Below are positions 1 to 11,174 of a DNA stretch of 64,000 nucleotides, one piece after another. Each line of letters starts with the position of its first letter. Positions within the stretch are counted from its first letter, which is position 1. Made by a program: the position numbers and the translations under genes. The notes beneath the pieces were generated by a model. It ran no database searches, was not told the DNA's origin, and worked only from the letters and a program-made list of their open reading frames with translations. Source of the stretch: Nemania diffusa (taxonomy: Eukaryota; Ascomycota; Sordariomycetes; Xylariales; Xylariaceae); assembly GCA_038501195.1 (NCBI GenBank), contig JBBPUQ010000002.1:1736001-1800000 (forward strand), written 5' to 3'.

Positions 1-425
1 TTATATTTTAAAATAAATATAAAGCTAAAAATCCGTTTTTTGTTTTATTATTATATTTTATTATTAAGTTTTATAAAATATATTAAAAATATTATAAAAA
101 ATTACTATTATAAAATAAAGTTTATTTTTTTTATTTTTTAAAATAAACGCTAATAATACAAACTAAGGTATTTTAAGTAAAATATTATTATATAAACTTA
201 AAAATAGAGTTTTATATTTATCCGATATTTTTCCGATTTTTAATTAATTATTTAAGTGGAAATTTTTCAATATATATTTTTGTATGTAAATTTATATTCT
301 ATTAAATATACAGCAATATAAAGCGGAGAACTAGTTAAAATTTTCAAAATATCAAAATATTAAGTAATTATCTATATAATCTTTTTACTAGGCCTTAATA
401 GGTATTTTTGTTGATTTATTATAGC
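1..425. repeat. AT-rich (RIP-like) block at left edge
   Basis: About 425 bases made almost only of A and T, with no open frame of note, ending abruptly before a GC-rich stretch. Composition and texture resemble the AT-rich block at the right end of the window: both contain TTTTTC-GATTTTT-like runs and short AATCCG islands. In filamentous ascomycetes this usually marks repeats mutated by RIP. The original element cannot be recognised. Confidence 0.7.
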
Positions 426-644
426 CTGTTGAAGTTAGTGAGTTTTGGTGGGAAACGTGGCCGATTAGGGGGGGGTGGCCAGCTTGGCGGGGGGGGGGCT
501 CTAAGGCAGGTACCTATGTAGGCAAAGGTACCTGCCAAAGAGATGGAACAACTGGGACCCTTCCTCAATTTTGTCCGCAAAGCCATTCGACATTGTCAGA
601 AACACTTAAGGTACTTTTCCCCTGGTAGAAACTCTACAGCGAAG

Positions 645-959
645 ATGCATCCTCACTTGCACACCAAGGACAATACAGGTATGCCAATTGACACGTGCAA
701 ATGAATTGCCACCCACACAAGCTATAGACTGACCCGGGCGCATTATCTAGCATGCGAAGAGATTATGACCGCACTTGAGGACTGCCACGCACAAGGCTTC
801 TTATGGAAATCAATGGGCATGTGCAATGATGCGAAACACCAGGTCACCCTTTGCCTACGAGCCGAGCGACTCAAGCGCACAGCTGCGAACCGGGAAGCCG
901 CCAAGATAAAGCGCGAGAAAATCAAGAAGGTCTGGAGTGAGATCGACGAGAACTCCTGA
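645..959 (+). CDS. CMC2: Cytochrome c oxidase assembly factor, Cmc2-type twin CX9C protein
   Basis: Two exons, 645-678 and 751-959, give 80 residues starting MHPHLHTKDN. The join restores a cysteine upstream of the longest open frame. Two CX9C motifs are visible, one around residues 13-23 and one around 36-46, as in mitochondrial intermembrane-space proteins oxidised by Mia40. Cmc2 supports cytochrome c oxidase biogenesis. The lysine- and arginine-rich C-terminal helix is also typical. The intron (679-750) is GT-AG and the CTAG acceptor lies directly before the first CX9C cysteine. The reading of the family is strong because spacing, length and flanking residues all agree; another small CHCH protein is the only alternative. 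Confidence 0.88.
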
Positions 960-1268
960 GCCGTCGCATTGCACACGCCACAAACAAAAGTCTGCGCCGA
1001 TTATTTCGATGGGTTGTACAATATAATATGGATTGCATTCAGCTGGGGGATAGTCAGGCGTTTAGAAGGGTTACTGGCACGACCTCTTTATTTCGTACGA
1101 AGTAGCGGGCAATGCTACTTTACGTAGGGTTGGCATATCTGTTCTACTTCATGGGCCTTGTTTCAATTACGTAGTCTGCCAGCCACAAGATTTCAGATTC
1201 GACACACGACTTTGCCTATGCGAATCGACTACCCTATCCTTTCGCGACGATTCCGATATTTCCTCCTT
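960..1268. other. Intergenic, convergent 3' ends
   Basis: Space between the convergent CMC2 and TMEM14-family genes. I see no further gene; it should hold both 3' untranslated regions. Confidence 0.5.
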
Positions 1269-1716
1269 TCACAACGTCTTCCGGAAGGCATTACCAAACG
1301 TGTAGAGACCAAACGCGGAGATCAGACTGAGGACTGTTGGAACAGGTTTGCGAAGGCGAATAGCTCGGGGAATTGAAGAGCCGCCCAAGACAACCGAGGC
1401 AAGCAGAGCAAGCTCGATTCCATAAGGCTGGCGCGTCTGTAGGCGGTAACCACCGAGGCCATCTGGACATTGAAATCAGTGCTCATTACTTCCTCCCATT
1501 ACATATGTTGCTCGCTGTAGCACGTACATAAGAGACCGACAGTCACACCCGCCGCAATTGACGGCACAGAGCCGGTTCGGATGTAGCCCATCGTACCGCC
1601 GCCTGCCGTTAAGGCGCCGAGCACGAAAGCGATATTCTCCAAAGACTAGATAGCCGAGAAAGCAATATGCGTAGTTAGCCCCTGTATATAAAAAGGTATT
1701 TTTACCTACTCACCAT
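1269..1716 (-). CDS. TMEM14 family (UPF0136) small membrane protein
   Basis: Three exons on the minus strand: 1716-1714, 1645-1528 and 1462-1269, giving 104 residues. The first exon is only the ATG, directly followed by a GTGAGT donor. The second reads SLENIAFVLGALTAGGG and the third carries LGGYRLQTRQPYG and VVLGGSSIPRA, all hallmarks of the TMEM14 family: glycine-rich hydrophobic helices, about 100 residues, four membrane segments. Family members sit in mitochondrial or ER membranes; the human TMEM14C takes part in porphyrin handling, but the fungal role is not established. No long open frame marks the gene because the exons are short. An alternative in-frame start upstream was not found. 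Confidence 0.8.
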
Positions 1717-2220
1717 TTTTAGATGTGGTTACACTAGTTTTGAGTAAGATGGCAAGATGGCAAATTAGTTGATATTGGTATATTCATTCTAAGGCTCGAC
1801 GATTACTTCGACCTCGCAACCTAGCACCATAAAGAAGGCTCGGAATCGCATTGTGCAATAACCCCGACAGGTGCGGAGCTCCCCAATGACGCCGACACGA
1901 GAGGCTTGGCCAAGTGGAACCTAAATCCGGAGAAAGATGGCTGAAGCTCTATCTAGGTATCTCACTAGCCACATTTCCTTTAGACAGACAGGGGTTCTCT
2001 AGCTTCTGATTCGTCACTCTCTCCAAATCTGGATTGTAGCTTTCGTGTCCCTTTGCATTTACGTACCTGAGGTAGCTTTAATTGAACACGCCAAGGAGAC
2101 AACCTCATTCAATTCAGAAGCCAATTGACAGCATCTCACCAACCCAACGACCTCTCCTACGGCCACCCACACGACATACCCATTGCGGCCCGACACCAAC
2201 CATTACTATCATTTGACACG
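1717..2220. promoter_or_regulatory. Shared upstream region of TMEM14-family gene and OST2
   Basis: About 500 bases between two divergently transcribed genes, so it must contain both promoters. No specific factor site is claimed. Confidence 0.45.
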
Positions 2221-2953
2221 ATGGCTCCTAAAAAGCCCGCGACGGTCGCTAGCTCAGCTACTTCAAGCGCCACATCTACGTCGACCTCGAGCAGCCGCCA
2301 GCTCGATAAGATCGCCCTGAATATCCTGCAGCACTACAATAAGACAACTCCACAGCGAACGAAGCTCCTCGATGTCTTCATGGCCTTTCTTGTCGTCGTC
2401 GGTGCTGTGCAATTCGCATACTGTGTTTTGGCTGGAAACTACGTATGTCTTCAAGCTACCCAACTCTCCTACCTAAGAAATAGAGGTGCAAGGGGACATG
2501 CAAAAGAATAGCAAGACTATTTATCTAGGGATTAACTGTATAGTTTTAAGGTACTATGGCAAAATGCTAACATTTAGAATTCTAGCCGTTCAACGCTTTC
2601 CTCTCGGGCTTCTCTGCTACTGTCGGACAGTTCGTTCTTACAGGTACGTTACTCCAATGGCCACCTATGTCTTTTCGCGAGTAGAGACAATGTATGAGGA
2701 TTTATACGGACGGACAACAAAAGGGAGAAAATTCTAACAAGGAAACAGCGTCTTTGCGCATCCAGACAACCGAGGCCAACAAGTCCGAGTTCCCATCCGT
2801 GTCACCTGAGAGGTTTGTTCTATCCGTCCTGTTCTAGGGCAACTCTACTCTCAACTCACTTGCTAACATTGAACTCTTCTGTGCAGAGCATTCGCAGATT
2901 ACGTGGTCGGCAGCTTAATCCTGCATTTCTTCTGTATCAATTTCATAAACTAA
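2221..2953 (+). CDS. OST2: Oligosaccharyltransferase subunit Ost2 (DAD1 homologue)
   Basis: Four exons, 2221-2442, 2586-2643, 2749-2812 and 2887-2953, give 136 residues. After a Ser/Thr/Ala-rich head the protein follows the DAD1/Ost2 pattern: LLDVFMAFLVVVGAVQF helix, YPFNAFLSGF-like loop, VGQFVLTASLRIQ helix and the closing ERAFADYVVGSLILHFF segment ending IN. This is a small three-helix subunit of the ER oligosaccharyltransferase, which moves the preassembled glycan onto asparagines of nascent secretory proteins. All splice sites are GT-AG and phases agree. The ATG chosen sits directly before MAPKK, while an upstream in-frame non-ATG extension looks like leader. Length fits fungal relatives. 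Confidence 0.93.
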
Positions 2954-3223
2954 GTAACAAAAAAACACGAGCAACGGCGCAAAAGGGACAGGCGCGCATG
3001 TACAAATGGGATATGAATTCAGAGAGAAAGCAATAGGCAACCCAAAAACGTTCATAGAAGCGCCAAGGCCTATTTCGGCATAAATGTACAGTTCAGGAAG
3101 GGATGACTTCTAGAATCACAATAAGACAAAACAGACCTTGCTAGAGAGGCTTTTGTTATATTATTTCGTTGCCTGTATTTACGGCCTAAAAATTGTGATA
3201 TTGCACCGTACTTTCGACTAGAT

Positions 3224-4516
3224 CTAGTCACTTTCTGAATCCTCGCTCTCATCGCTTTCCTCGCTCTCAGCAGGTGCTTCTTCTGCCTTGGGAGGAGGTG
3301 GTCCGGGAGGGGGTGGTCCGGAAGCCCTTGGTGGCCCGCCACCCGCTTTCGGCGGCGGAGGCGGAGGGGTCCTACTCGCTGAAATGTTGCCATCTAACGC
3401 CCTGCTCTTCTTCTCCTCTTCTGCCAAATAGTCGTCCATCAACCTATTCACGCCATGGCCGTGCCCATGCCTATCTTTCTTCCTACCCCGCGGCGGCGGC
3501 GCACTCGTACCTCCCGCAGGCGGCGGCGGGCTCACCATCTGCGCCGGCACGAGGAATCCAGCCCCCTGCGCCCCCGCGACCGGCTCGAGCGTCGTACCAG
3601 ACGGGGACAAGAACCCCGAGGCGTCGCCTGGTGGTGGGGCCAGCGTCGCGAACTGCCCACCGGCGCCAGCGCCGTAGCCCGCGTCGCCGCCGCCATCGAA
3701 CATGGTCTCGCCGGGCGCGGAAATGGGCTCGTCGAGGGGCGCGGGCAGGCGGTGCAGGGCGCCGAAGCCGAGGACGCAGCCGAGCGCGCCCTCGCCGCCC
3801 CACTCGCGCGACGGCACGATCTCGAGCTCGCGCGTCACGTTGTACTCGTTGTTGTAGACCCAGAGCCGCAGCGGCCGGCCGACGTAGTCGTCGACGAGCT
3901 CGCCGAGCCCGCCCTCGCCGTGCAGGATGCCGTCCGGCGTGCCCAGGATGTAGTCGCTGTACGGCAGCAAGCCCGCCGCGTCCGCCGGCGAGTTGGCCGG
4001 CACGTCGAGCACGTGCCAGATCGTCGAGGCGAGCGAGAGCGGCGCCCACTGCAGGGAGAGGCCCAGGGGCTCGCCCGTGGGCGGGATGGGGATGTGGGTT
4101 ATCCTTATGCGCTGGCCCTGCGAGGAATGTCGGCGTTAGTTCCCACCCGTCTCGTCTCGTGCGAGCTTGGTTCGTTGGGTCGGGGCGGTTACCTTTGCGC
4201 TCCATATTCCTAGAGAGACGGTGCCGCCGGCGCAATTCCGCACTTCTTGCGCGAAGAGGTGCGGGTCTGGATTATCCTATGTCGATTGCTCGTTAGAATG
4301 CGAGTCGAGCTACTTTCGCGAAGAGGGTATGGAATGGGTTTGGGGACGTACAATCATGCGCCCATTTATCCCAACCACGAAGTCGAACCATGGTTCCACG
4401 CCCAATTCCAGATTGGTGTTGCGCAGCACTTGGAATCCGTAGCCATGACCTTCCTTTTGCTGCTGCCGGGAGTCGCCGTCGAGGCGCGACAGGTAGCGAT
4501 TGAGGGCGTTAAACAT
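3224..4516 (-). CDS. GRH1: GRASP55/65-family Golgi protein (Grh1-like)
   Basis: Exons 4516-4352, 4276-4193 and 4117-3224 give 380 residues. The start MFNALNRYL is followed by a GRASP-type PDZ pair: the first domain includes GYGFQVLRNTN and GVEPWFDFVVGINGRMI, the second includes GLSLQWAPLSL, LDVPANSPADAAGLLPYSD and WVYNNEYNV. The last 160 residues are proline- and glycine-rich and end in an acidic Ser/Glu/Asp tail, the usual disordered SPR-type region. GRASPs tether Golgi membranes and support early secretory traffic and unconventional secretion. A glycine myristoylation site at position 2 is absent (Phe2), as in yeast Grh1, which is instead N-acetylated. Transcribed divergently from TGS1. The very high GC of exon 3 creates long antisense open frames that are shadows. 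Confidence 0.9.
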
Positions 4517-4940
4517 GGTCTTGTGTGTATAAATCGATCGGGTTCTTATTTTAGAGAGGCATGAGGCGAGTCTAGATTTCAACTAAGCCGTATGTTGTGT
4601 TCGACGCCCATTTAGTAGTGCATAGGTGAAGTCATCGAGAGCAAGACAAGTGGTCCTTTACAGTTTCCCAAGCTCAGCCTTACTTTAGGTACCTACAGGG
4701 GGCATAGCACTACAAGAGCGGGAAGGTCCAAGCTTAAATAGGTATCTACCTAGTTTAGGTGGTGGGTCCTTCTGTTTAGTTACCTCTGTACCACTAATAA
4801 ATTCCACTACAGCAGCCTCGTTCATTCATATACCAGTCATCTTACTGTCGACTTTCGTTCAAAAAGAGTATAAATTCAGCTTTTACTTTAATTTTTACTC
4901 ACTCAGTAATACAAGAATAACTTCAAGATCATTGTTCCAG
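4517..4940. promoter_or_regulatory. Divergent promoter between GRASP gene and TGS1
   Basis: 424 bases between two outward-facing genes. Short GGTACCTA/TACCTAG elements occur around 4690-4760, part of a motif scattered through the window. No proven operator. Confidence 0.4.
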
Positions 4941-5888
4941 ATGAAGAGCGTCAAGAATCTCCCTCTGACAGATCAGTGCCACCATTGGACTCATCTAGGC
5001 GAAGTGCCATGGGACTTACAAAAGTAAGGACAAGCATAACATCCAACCCCTTTCTTTCTCTATACACCTATTCTTATATTTCTAAAGTTCCTTCCTAACA
5101 TTTTTCTCCCCAGGTATTGGCAACAACGATACACTATCTTCCCACTCTACGATGATGGCATTTATATGACCGAAGACGCGTGGTATGGCGTCACCCCCGA
5201 GCCAGTCGCCATGTAAGTTTTCACGCCTCAGCCCTCACCTTATCTTGTCATATCCGTGTTAACTAGCCTTAGATATCTCGTCTACGATTTTGTTGGCTTT
5301 ATAAGTACAAACAAACGCACCGTCATAGACATGTTTGCCGGCGTAGGTGGTAACGCCATTAGCTTGGCCATGGCTACGGAAGAAGACGGCCATACACCAC
5401 GCTTCGACAAAGTAATAGCCATCGAACTAGATGCCGCGACTCTTGCATGTGCACAGCACAATGCCACGATCTACGGTATCGCTGACAAGATTACTTGGGT
5501 CCTAGGCGACAGTTTCAAGTTCATCAAGCTCCTAGCCCAGTCTCCCAGTGCGTTAGAGGATGACCTCCGTGTCGATATCGCCACGACTGCGATCTTCGCA
5601 TCGCCGCCGTGGGGTGGCCCTGGTTATCGAACCGATGAGATATTCGACTTGAGCACAATGGAACCGTATAATCTGGCCACTCTACACGAGGCTTATAAGG
5701 CCATGGACCACGCACTCTACTTACCTCGCACCAGCGATCTCCGGCAGATCGCCAAGTTGGTCCCTGACAGCGTCAAGATTGATGTTGTTCAGTATTGCGT
5801 TGAAGGCGCTAGCAAGGCAATGGTTGCGTATATCCCCGCAGCCATAGAGGGGTCAGCCGACGAGACAGCTGATCAGCTAATGTCATGA
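4941..5888 (+). CDS. TGS1: Trimethylguanosine synthase (snRNA/snoRNA cap hypermethylase)
   Basis: Exons 4941-5023, 5114-5212 and 5273-5888 give 265 residues. The N-terminal part KYWQQRYTIFPLYDDGI is typical of Tgs1. The methyltransferase core shows SAM motif I (DMFAGVGGNAIS, followed by the acidic AIELD strand) and the catalytic SPPWGGPGY loop corresponding to the family (D/N/S)PPW motif. The enzyme adds two methyl groups to m7G caps to form the 2,2,7-trimethylguanosine cap of snRNAs and snoRNAs, in the nucleus or nucleolus. Length matches compact fungal Tgs1 proteins, lacking the long N-terminus of animals. The intron 2 acceptor was chosen so that the exon reads IYLVYDFVG. Confidence 0.93.
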
Positions 5889-8495
5889 TACTGATAAACC
5901 CATAGGAATAAGACAGCTGCTGCGACAGTCGAAACCGGATGTAGTTTTGGCACGAATTTCTATAGTCGATGCCTACCTCTTAGGGTTAGACAGTCGTAAC
6001 TCTGGCGCAGTTCTTGGCATGTGACGCTTGCTGGTTGTGAATAGCTAAAAGTCCAGCGTATTCATCTTCTTACGACTCATCCTATTCGACATTATAGGTG
6101 TGACTTCTACTTCCTACATTGAATCATGGCAGTCAGTCAGTCAGCTCAACTGCGTGTTGTGTCAACCAGTTTCTCGATACGGACCAGGTTTCATTCAAGC
6201 GTTTGACTTCAGCTATTCATCTTAGAGGCCCCAATACCCCAGATTACCCTTTAAGGCGTCTTTCTAAGAATGATAAATTAAAATTAATTCATGTAATAAC
6301 GCAGTCTGAGCATGCACAAGTTCTTGCTGTATGTGCCTCGACCGACTGATTTTGACGATCTAGATCGGACGTCGCCACAGTCTCCAAAGCTATTATTGCC
6401 ATCCTCAACAACGCCGAGGTGAAGACAGCTAGATCAAGAAGCGTTCCTATACATCATGTCGCTAGAACCGCTCGTTGGTCCGCTATCTTCATAGGTCATT
6501 TAGTCAAAGAGGAAGCTCTGAAACTGAAGGAGACGTTAAGTGTGGCGGTATGTGTAGCGCCAATATCCCGCTAAAATTATGACTTTCTGACGTTATTACT
6601 TAAGATACAGATCAGTATCAGCTGAGACAGCAGAATAGAGACCAATAGAATGCCTACTACGGTTATGGGATGTTGCGGCTGGCAAGTCTTTCTAACTACA
6701 ATAAATTTAACTAATGAAGATGGGAAAATTGTAATACTATTCCTTGTGTGAGAAAAGCCATTCACGCGAATCAATCCCCTCTTGTTATGATCCATAGTTG
6801 TGCGAGAGATGAAGCAAGTGACCCGAAGTACTCCCTATGTATATATATTATTCCTCGTTCATGTTACGGGACCAGAACCTTCCAAGTCAACCTTTTGCCC
6901 CCTCACGATGAATCGGGATTAACTAGAAGTTCAGTTCCAAGTTCAACCATCTTTGATAGAGTACCTTGCCTCTTCTCTTGCTCGATTTAATCAATTGGAA
7001 TAAGGTTTTCGTATCGATTGAGCCGAGGCGACTCGACGATAGCCCAGCGATAGCTAAAACAACCCCCGGTAGAGACGTCTGGCCGATTACGTTCCTAACT
7101 AACACCCGCTATACCTTCATAGATGAAACGTGGAGTGCCGTTACCGTGTATCCAAATCGATATCTTGACTAAACAGGCAACGGTCTTAGCACGGCCGCGA
7201 GCGGACCTTTCTCCAGTCCTCACATAGCCGGGGTATCCTCGCCGAGTATCCGGCCGAACGACCTTAGATTATTCATGTTCGTGAGTTCGTAGGACTTAGT
7301 GCTGGCTCGGGATGTCGCCGTGAGGGGCGATAATTTATGAGGCAGGAGTACTAGAGCATGGATAAGGCCCCAGATTGAAAAAAATCTTCAGTGCTCCGAA
7401 CTTCAAATCGACCGAGATCCGAGATAAAGGTCAGGAGAACTTGATGTTTCCGCTTATGCTTCGGCGGTTTTTAAATGAATTCGAACCTTGCAAAATATGC
7501 CATGATTCAGCAACCAAGGCCTCTTTGTCTTCCTTCGACACTGATTTTCTACTTGGCTTGAGCGACTATGTATATGAGGCTCGTTACGCTATGGCGTCTC
7601 TCCTCCTATTTACGGATACTTGGCCTTTATAGCTAAAAAATTGGCTCATTAGATACTCTACAATAGAATTCTCGTGTCTGGAAAGGCACGTGTTGCTATC
7701 TCTCTCGATGATCTTCACAGATGAGTCGTTGTCCAACCTTCCTTGTCTATAATCACCACAAGAAAGCAATCTGCCAGGCTCAACTTTAAACTATGAGACG
7801 CTAGGAAGCTCGCCTCGAAATATATAACATAGATAGTTGTGCTTGGCTGATGCCCACAGAATAAACATTTAAGTTTACGAAGGTAATTATCATATTTTGA
7901 CTCCCTAAACTAAGAAACATAGGACGCTCCATTGCCAGAAGCGGACACAGAGATGGATTTCACATTAAGCGTCGCTAACACAGGACACAACTCGAGGTCG
8001 CTAAAAATACCAATTGATTCCTAAGCAGATCGTTTCATCATATAGAAAGTCTATCTACAAAAAAAGACATTCATAACCAACTATTCCCTTATGTCCGCCT
8101 CTTACGAACTTCTAGACCCAAACCCATCATCGCCAAACGAGCTGGTCTACGGCGTCTATAGCCCCAGACCTATTCGTCGCGGAAGAGCATGGCGAGCACG
8201 GTGTATTATCCCGACAAGGTCGAACCCAGACCGCCACAGATGCCATCGTGATCGAATGCACAATGCTAATCATGCGCAACATCGCTAAAACCCAAAATCT
8301 AAATCTACCAAGCACACGGGGGCGATGCCATATGGGGTGATGCTAGAAACAAAAACAAGACTAGGTATTTAGATACTAGATATTAAATTTACTGTCGAAG
8401 AAAGGAATAAGGGGGGCTAAGCTGGTCGAGAGACGCGAGAGACACCCGTCCTTGACAGAGACTAATTAATAAGAGCCGCGAAGCGCCGTATGCTC
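5889..8495. other. Gene-poor interval
   Basis: No convincing gene. Around 6365-6555 a plus-strand frame stays open for about 60 codons and ends at a possible donor (GTATGTG), vaguely like an exon, but I could not extend it. At 8091-8337 an ATG-initiated frame is open for 65 codons and a second frame continues to an in-frame stop, suggestive of a decayed or frameshifted short gene; no family is recognised. The rest shows stop codons in all frames. Confidence 0.4.
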
Positions 8496-11174
8496 TTAGA
8501 CACCGGGTCGCGTGAAGTCGGCTCCTGGGGGCCAGTTGCCTAGCTGGCCGGGATCGCCGCCGATGCGGACGTACTGCCCAACGGCCGGGATGCCATCTTG
8601 CAGGATGTAGAATTGGTACCAGCCTGGAGGGCTGATGTATTTGCTCGGAGGTGCCGTCACCGTGCATAGTGTCGCTATGCAGCTGATCGCGGGGAACAGG
8701 GTGCGGGCGCCCATCGAGTTGCCGTGGGTGCTGGACACGGAGCCAAGGAGAGAGGCCTTTATTGTGCCAGTGGGAATGATCCCGAGAGTGACGGTGATCT
8801 TGCTTCCGTACGACCAATCCTTGTTGGTGACGGTGAACGTGGGGCGAGGTTTGCTGCTGTAGAGGTAAGGAGGAGTGAACACCTCGACACGAATTTCCTG
8901 GGGGTGCTTGCCGTCCTGAGGGTCAGAACCGGTAATCAGGACACGGCCGTCAAGGAGAGTGATTGCCTCGCTGTGATAGAGACGAGCGACCGTGGTGTTG
9001 GCCATGACGGAAATGCGCTGGCCGACGGCCTTGGTGGGATCGTACAAGAGCGCGTTCAGGTTAGGGTCATCAGCGAGGCCGAATCCGGCAACGCCTTGCT
9101 TGGCACCGTTCGCAATCAGATATGTGCCGTCAGGGAGGGGGGCCATGCAGCTCATAACACGCTTGGAAGGCATACGCTCCAGTGTCCACGTGGGGTTGGC
9201 AGCCTCGGGATAGATGCTAACGCAGTTGTCGAGAGCCTCACCACCACCTTCAGTAGAACCACCGCACATGAGAACTCCAAGAGGATCCGTGTAAGGGGCA
9301 ATCTGTGGCAGCAACACAGAGGCACCCTCGAGTGGATATGTGCGACCAGACAGAGGGTTTATGACTGATCCGGGCATGTTAGGAAGGACTTTGGTAGTCT
9401 CGAAGGTGACCTCGTTCAGAATTCTGGCTTCGTTCCAATAACCCACAAAGATGCCGCCGCCGGGAAGAACAGCGAGGAAGGGGTATAGGTTGTTGGGATC
9501 GGTACGGGCTAGCCAGTCCATGTATAGATAGGGCCCAACGGTAGGCAAGATCTCCAACGTGGGTTCGGCCTTGTCATTAGAGCCAATCTCACCGCCAACA
9601 ACTAGGACGGATCCGTTGGTCATGACCATAGCTGAAGGGTACCATCGGCCTCTTTGGAGCTTGAGGACGTTGACATTTTCTTGCCAGTCGTTGACTCCCT
9701 TAACACCAGCTGAGCCATCCGGTGTGTACAACCGAACACCGTACGTCGAATCCAGGGACCACCCGCCAATCGTCAGCTGTCGGCCAGCCTTATCGGGGAG
9801 AATGACACCGGCAGAACAGAACACATCAGTCTTGAGATGCATGGTTCTCCACGCATTGGTGAAGTTGCCAGTCTGGCTGAGATCGAGTTCATAAGCTCCG
9901 GTGCTGTTTGCAGCACCAGTCCCCCACTTCTCTAGGAAGGTGACCTTACCCGTAATCGATTGCATCGTCATCAGAGGAGTAACGACACCGCCAACGAGGT
10001 TCGAGTAGGTACCTGCGTTGGTGCCCTGAGGGTAGTGGAAAACATAGAGAGGCGTTTGCCCAGTCCAGAAATAGGTGCTAAGTCTAGAACCGCCACCGCA
10101 AATAGCTGATGCATTTCCGGCGCAGACAATGTTACAGTCACCTTCGAGTTGCTTCGTAGCTCCTGCCGTTGTTAGGTCGCCAGGGTCACCGCAGTAGCAC
10201 TCTTCGCCGTACTCTAAGCCGGCAGCGGCGTAACCGAATTGGGCGCACTGATGCAAGCAGAGAGTGGCGGTCATTGTACCAGGGAAAAAAAGCTGCCACG
10301 GTAGAGAACGTGCGTTGTTGATATTATCGTTGTAGCAACCCTGATATGTCCATGTCCCATTTAGGCCACTTGTTTGCACGACCGGTGGCTGATATGTTTG
10401 CGGTGTTCCCTTTGAGTAAATAGTAATGTAACCGGCGCCGCCGCAGTTGACAGCGCTGTTGCCGCTGCAGGGTGTGTTGCACTTGGTGTCGTCAGTGCCC
10501 TTCACGCCTCCATTGTAAATGGCGTTACTGCAGAAGCACTGCTTGTAGTATTCAGTACCCGAGACAGTGTAGTTCAAGCTGTCACAAAGCTGAGCGCAAC
10601 TCTGCGGAGTTAGATTGTCATTGTCTGGCGCATTGTATGTCGGCACAATGCGGCCATTAGGCCCATCCTGCCAACACCCTTGAGCAGTCCATCCGGTAGG
10701 GAAGCTGGTAGGTACCGGCGTTGGAGTTGCAGACGTAACGGACACGGTCTCTGTGCCGTTGAGGGCATAGACGGAAAGGCGGTTACCAGCTCCGCAGTAC
10801 TCTAAGGAGTTACCGGCACAGAGCTGGTTGCAGTCAGATGCAGGAGCGCTGACGGAGCCAGATTGAAACTTGTTGCCACAGTAGCACTCGCGACCATACT
10901 CGGTGCCAAAGAAGGTTGTTCCTTGGGCATTGCAGAAATCGCGGCACGATTCTAGTGTCATCCCATCATCGGCATAGGTAAACGAGCTGAGAGCACGGGT
11001 GCCGGTAGCCTCGGTTTGACAGCCATACCAGTTGTAGTTGTTAATGCTCGCGGGTTGAGAAGGACCGGAAGGCGTAGCCGCTGCTGCGGGTGCATCTGTA
11101 CTTGTTGATTGAGCAGACACAACAGACAGAAGGAAGACCGAGGACAGGGCTGGGCTAGCCCGTGTGAGCCTCAT
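8496..11174 (-). CDS. Secreted copper radical oxidase (glyoxal oxidase) with three WSC domains
   Basis: Single-exon gene of 892 residues. Residues 1-21 form a signal peptide (LSSVFLLSVVSAQ). Three cysteine-rich WSC domains follow at about 47-137, 160-254 and 275-370. From about 375 the protein is a seven-bladed glyoxal oxidase with a C-terminal DUF1929-type domain. The copper-radical site is complete by alignment to the known family pattern: Cys453 (crosslink partner), Tyr512 in RWYPS, Tyr733-His734 in LYHS and His817 in STHGN. Such enzymes oxidise aldehydes such as glyoxal or methylglyoxal with release of hydrogen peroxide; WSC domains are thought to bind cell-wall glycans. It is the only long intronless gene here. 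Substrate cannot be told from sequence. Confidence 0.93.
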   Translation of the reverse strand: MRLTRASPALSSVFLLSVVSAQSTSTDAPAAAATPSGPSQPASINNYNWYGCQTEATGTRALSSFTYADDGMTLESCRDFCNAQGTTFFGTEYGRECYCGNKFQSGSVSAPASDCNQLCAGNSLEYCGAGNRLSVYALNGTETVSVTSATPTPVPTSFPTGWTAQGCWQDGPNGRIVPTYNAPDNDNLTPQSCAQLCDSLNYTVSGTEYYKQCFCSNAIYNGGVKGTDDTKCNTPCSGNSAVNCGGAGYITIYSKGTPQTYQPPVVQTSGLNGTWTYQGCYNDNINNARSLPWQLFFPGTMTATLCLHQCAQFGYAAAGLEYGEECYCGDPGDLTTAGATKQLEGDCNIVCAGNASAICGGGSRLSTYFWTGQTPLYVFHYPQGTNAGTYSNLVGGVVTPLMTMQSITGKVTFLEKWGTGAANSTGAYELDLSQTGNFTNAWRTMHLKTDVFCSAGVILPDKAGRQLTIGGWSLDSTYGVRLYTPDGSAGVKGVNDWQENVNVLKLQRGRWYPSAMVMTNGSVLVVGGEIGSNDKAEPTLEILPTVGPYLYMDWLARTDPNNLYPFLAVLPGGGIFVGYWNEARILNEVTFETTKVLPNMPGSVINPLSGRTYPLEGASVLLPQIAPYTDPLGVLMCGGSTEGGGEALDNCVSIYPEAANPTWTLERMPSKRVMSCMAPLPDGTYLIANGAKQGVAGFGLADDPNLNALLYDPTKAVGQRISVMANTTVARLYHSEAITLLDGRVLITGSDPQDGKHPQEIRVEVFTPPYLYSSKPRPTFTVTNKDWSYGSKITVTLGIIPTGTIKASLLGSVSSTHGNSMGARTLFPAISCIATLCTVTAPPSKYISPPGWYQFYILQDGIPAVGQYVRIGGDPGQLGNWPPGADFTRPGV

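Noticed and set aside
3274..4296. Long plus-strand frame (340 codons) antisense to the GRASP gene
   Set aside because: Very Arg-rich and low complexity, a by-product of GC-rich third positions in the GRASP exon; no domain.
6365..6555. Open stretch resembling a short exon, faintly like an NmrA-type reductase
   Set aside because: Too short, no partner exons found and the similarity is too vague to name.
7480..7500. Box-B-like GGTTCGAATTC on the minus strand, possible tRNA
   Set aside because: The flanking bases do not form a T-stem and no box A or acceptor stem is found.
8091..8337. Possible small gene (MSASYELLDPNPSS...) with continuation in a second frame
   Set aside because: Needs a frameshift or an intron without good splice sites; no family recognised. 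Could be a decayed gene.
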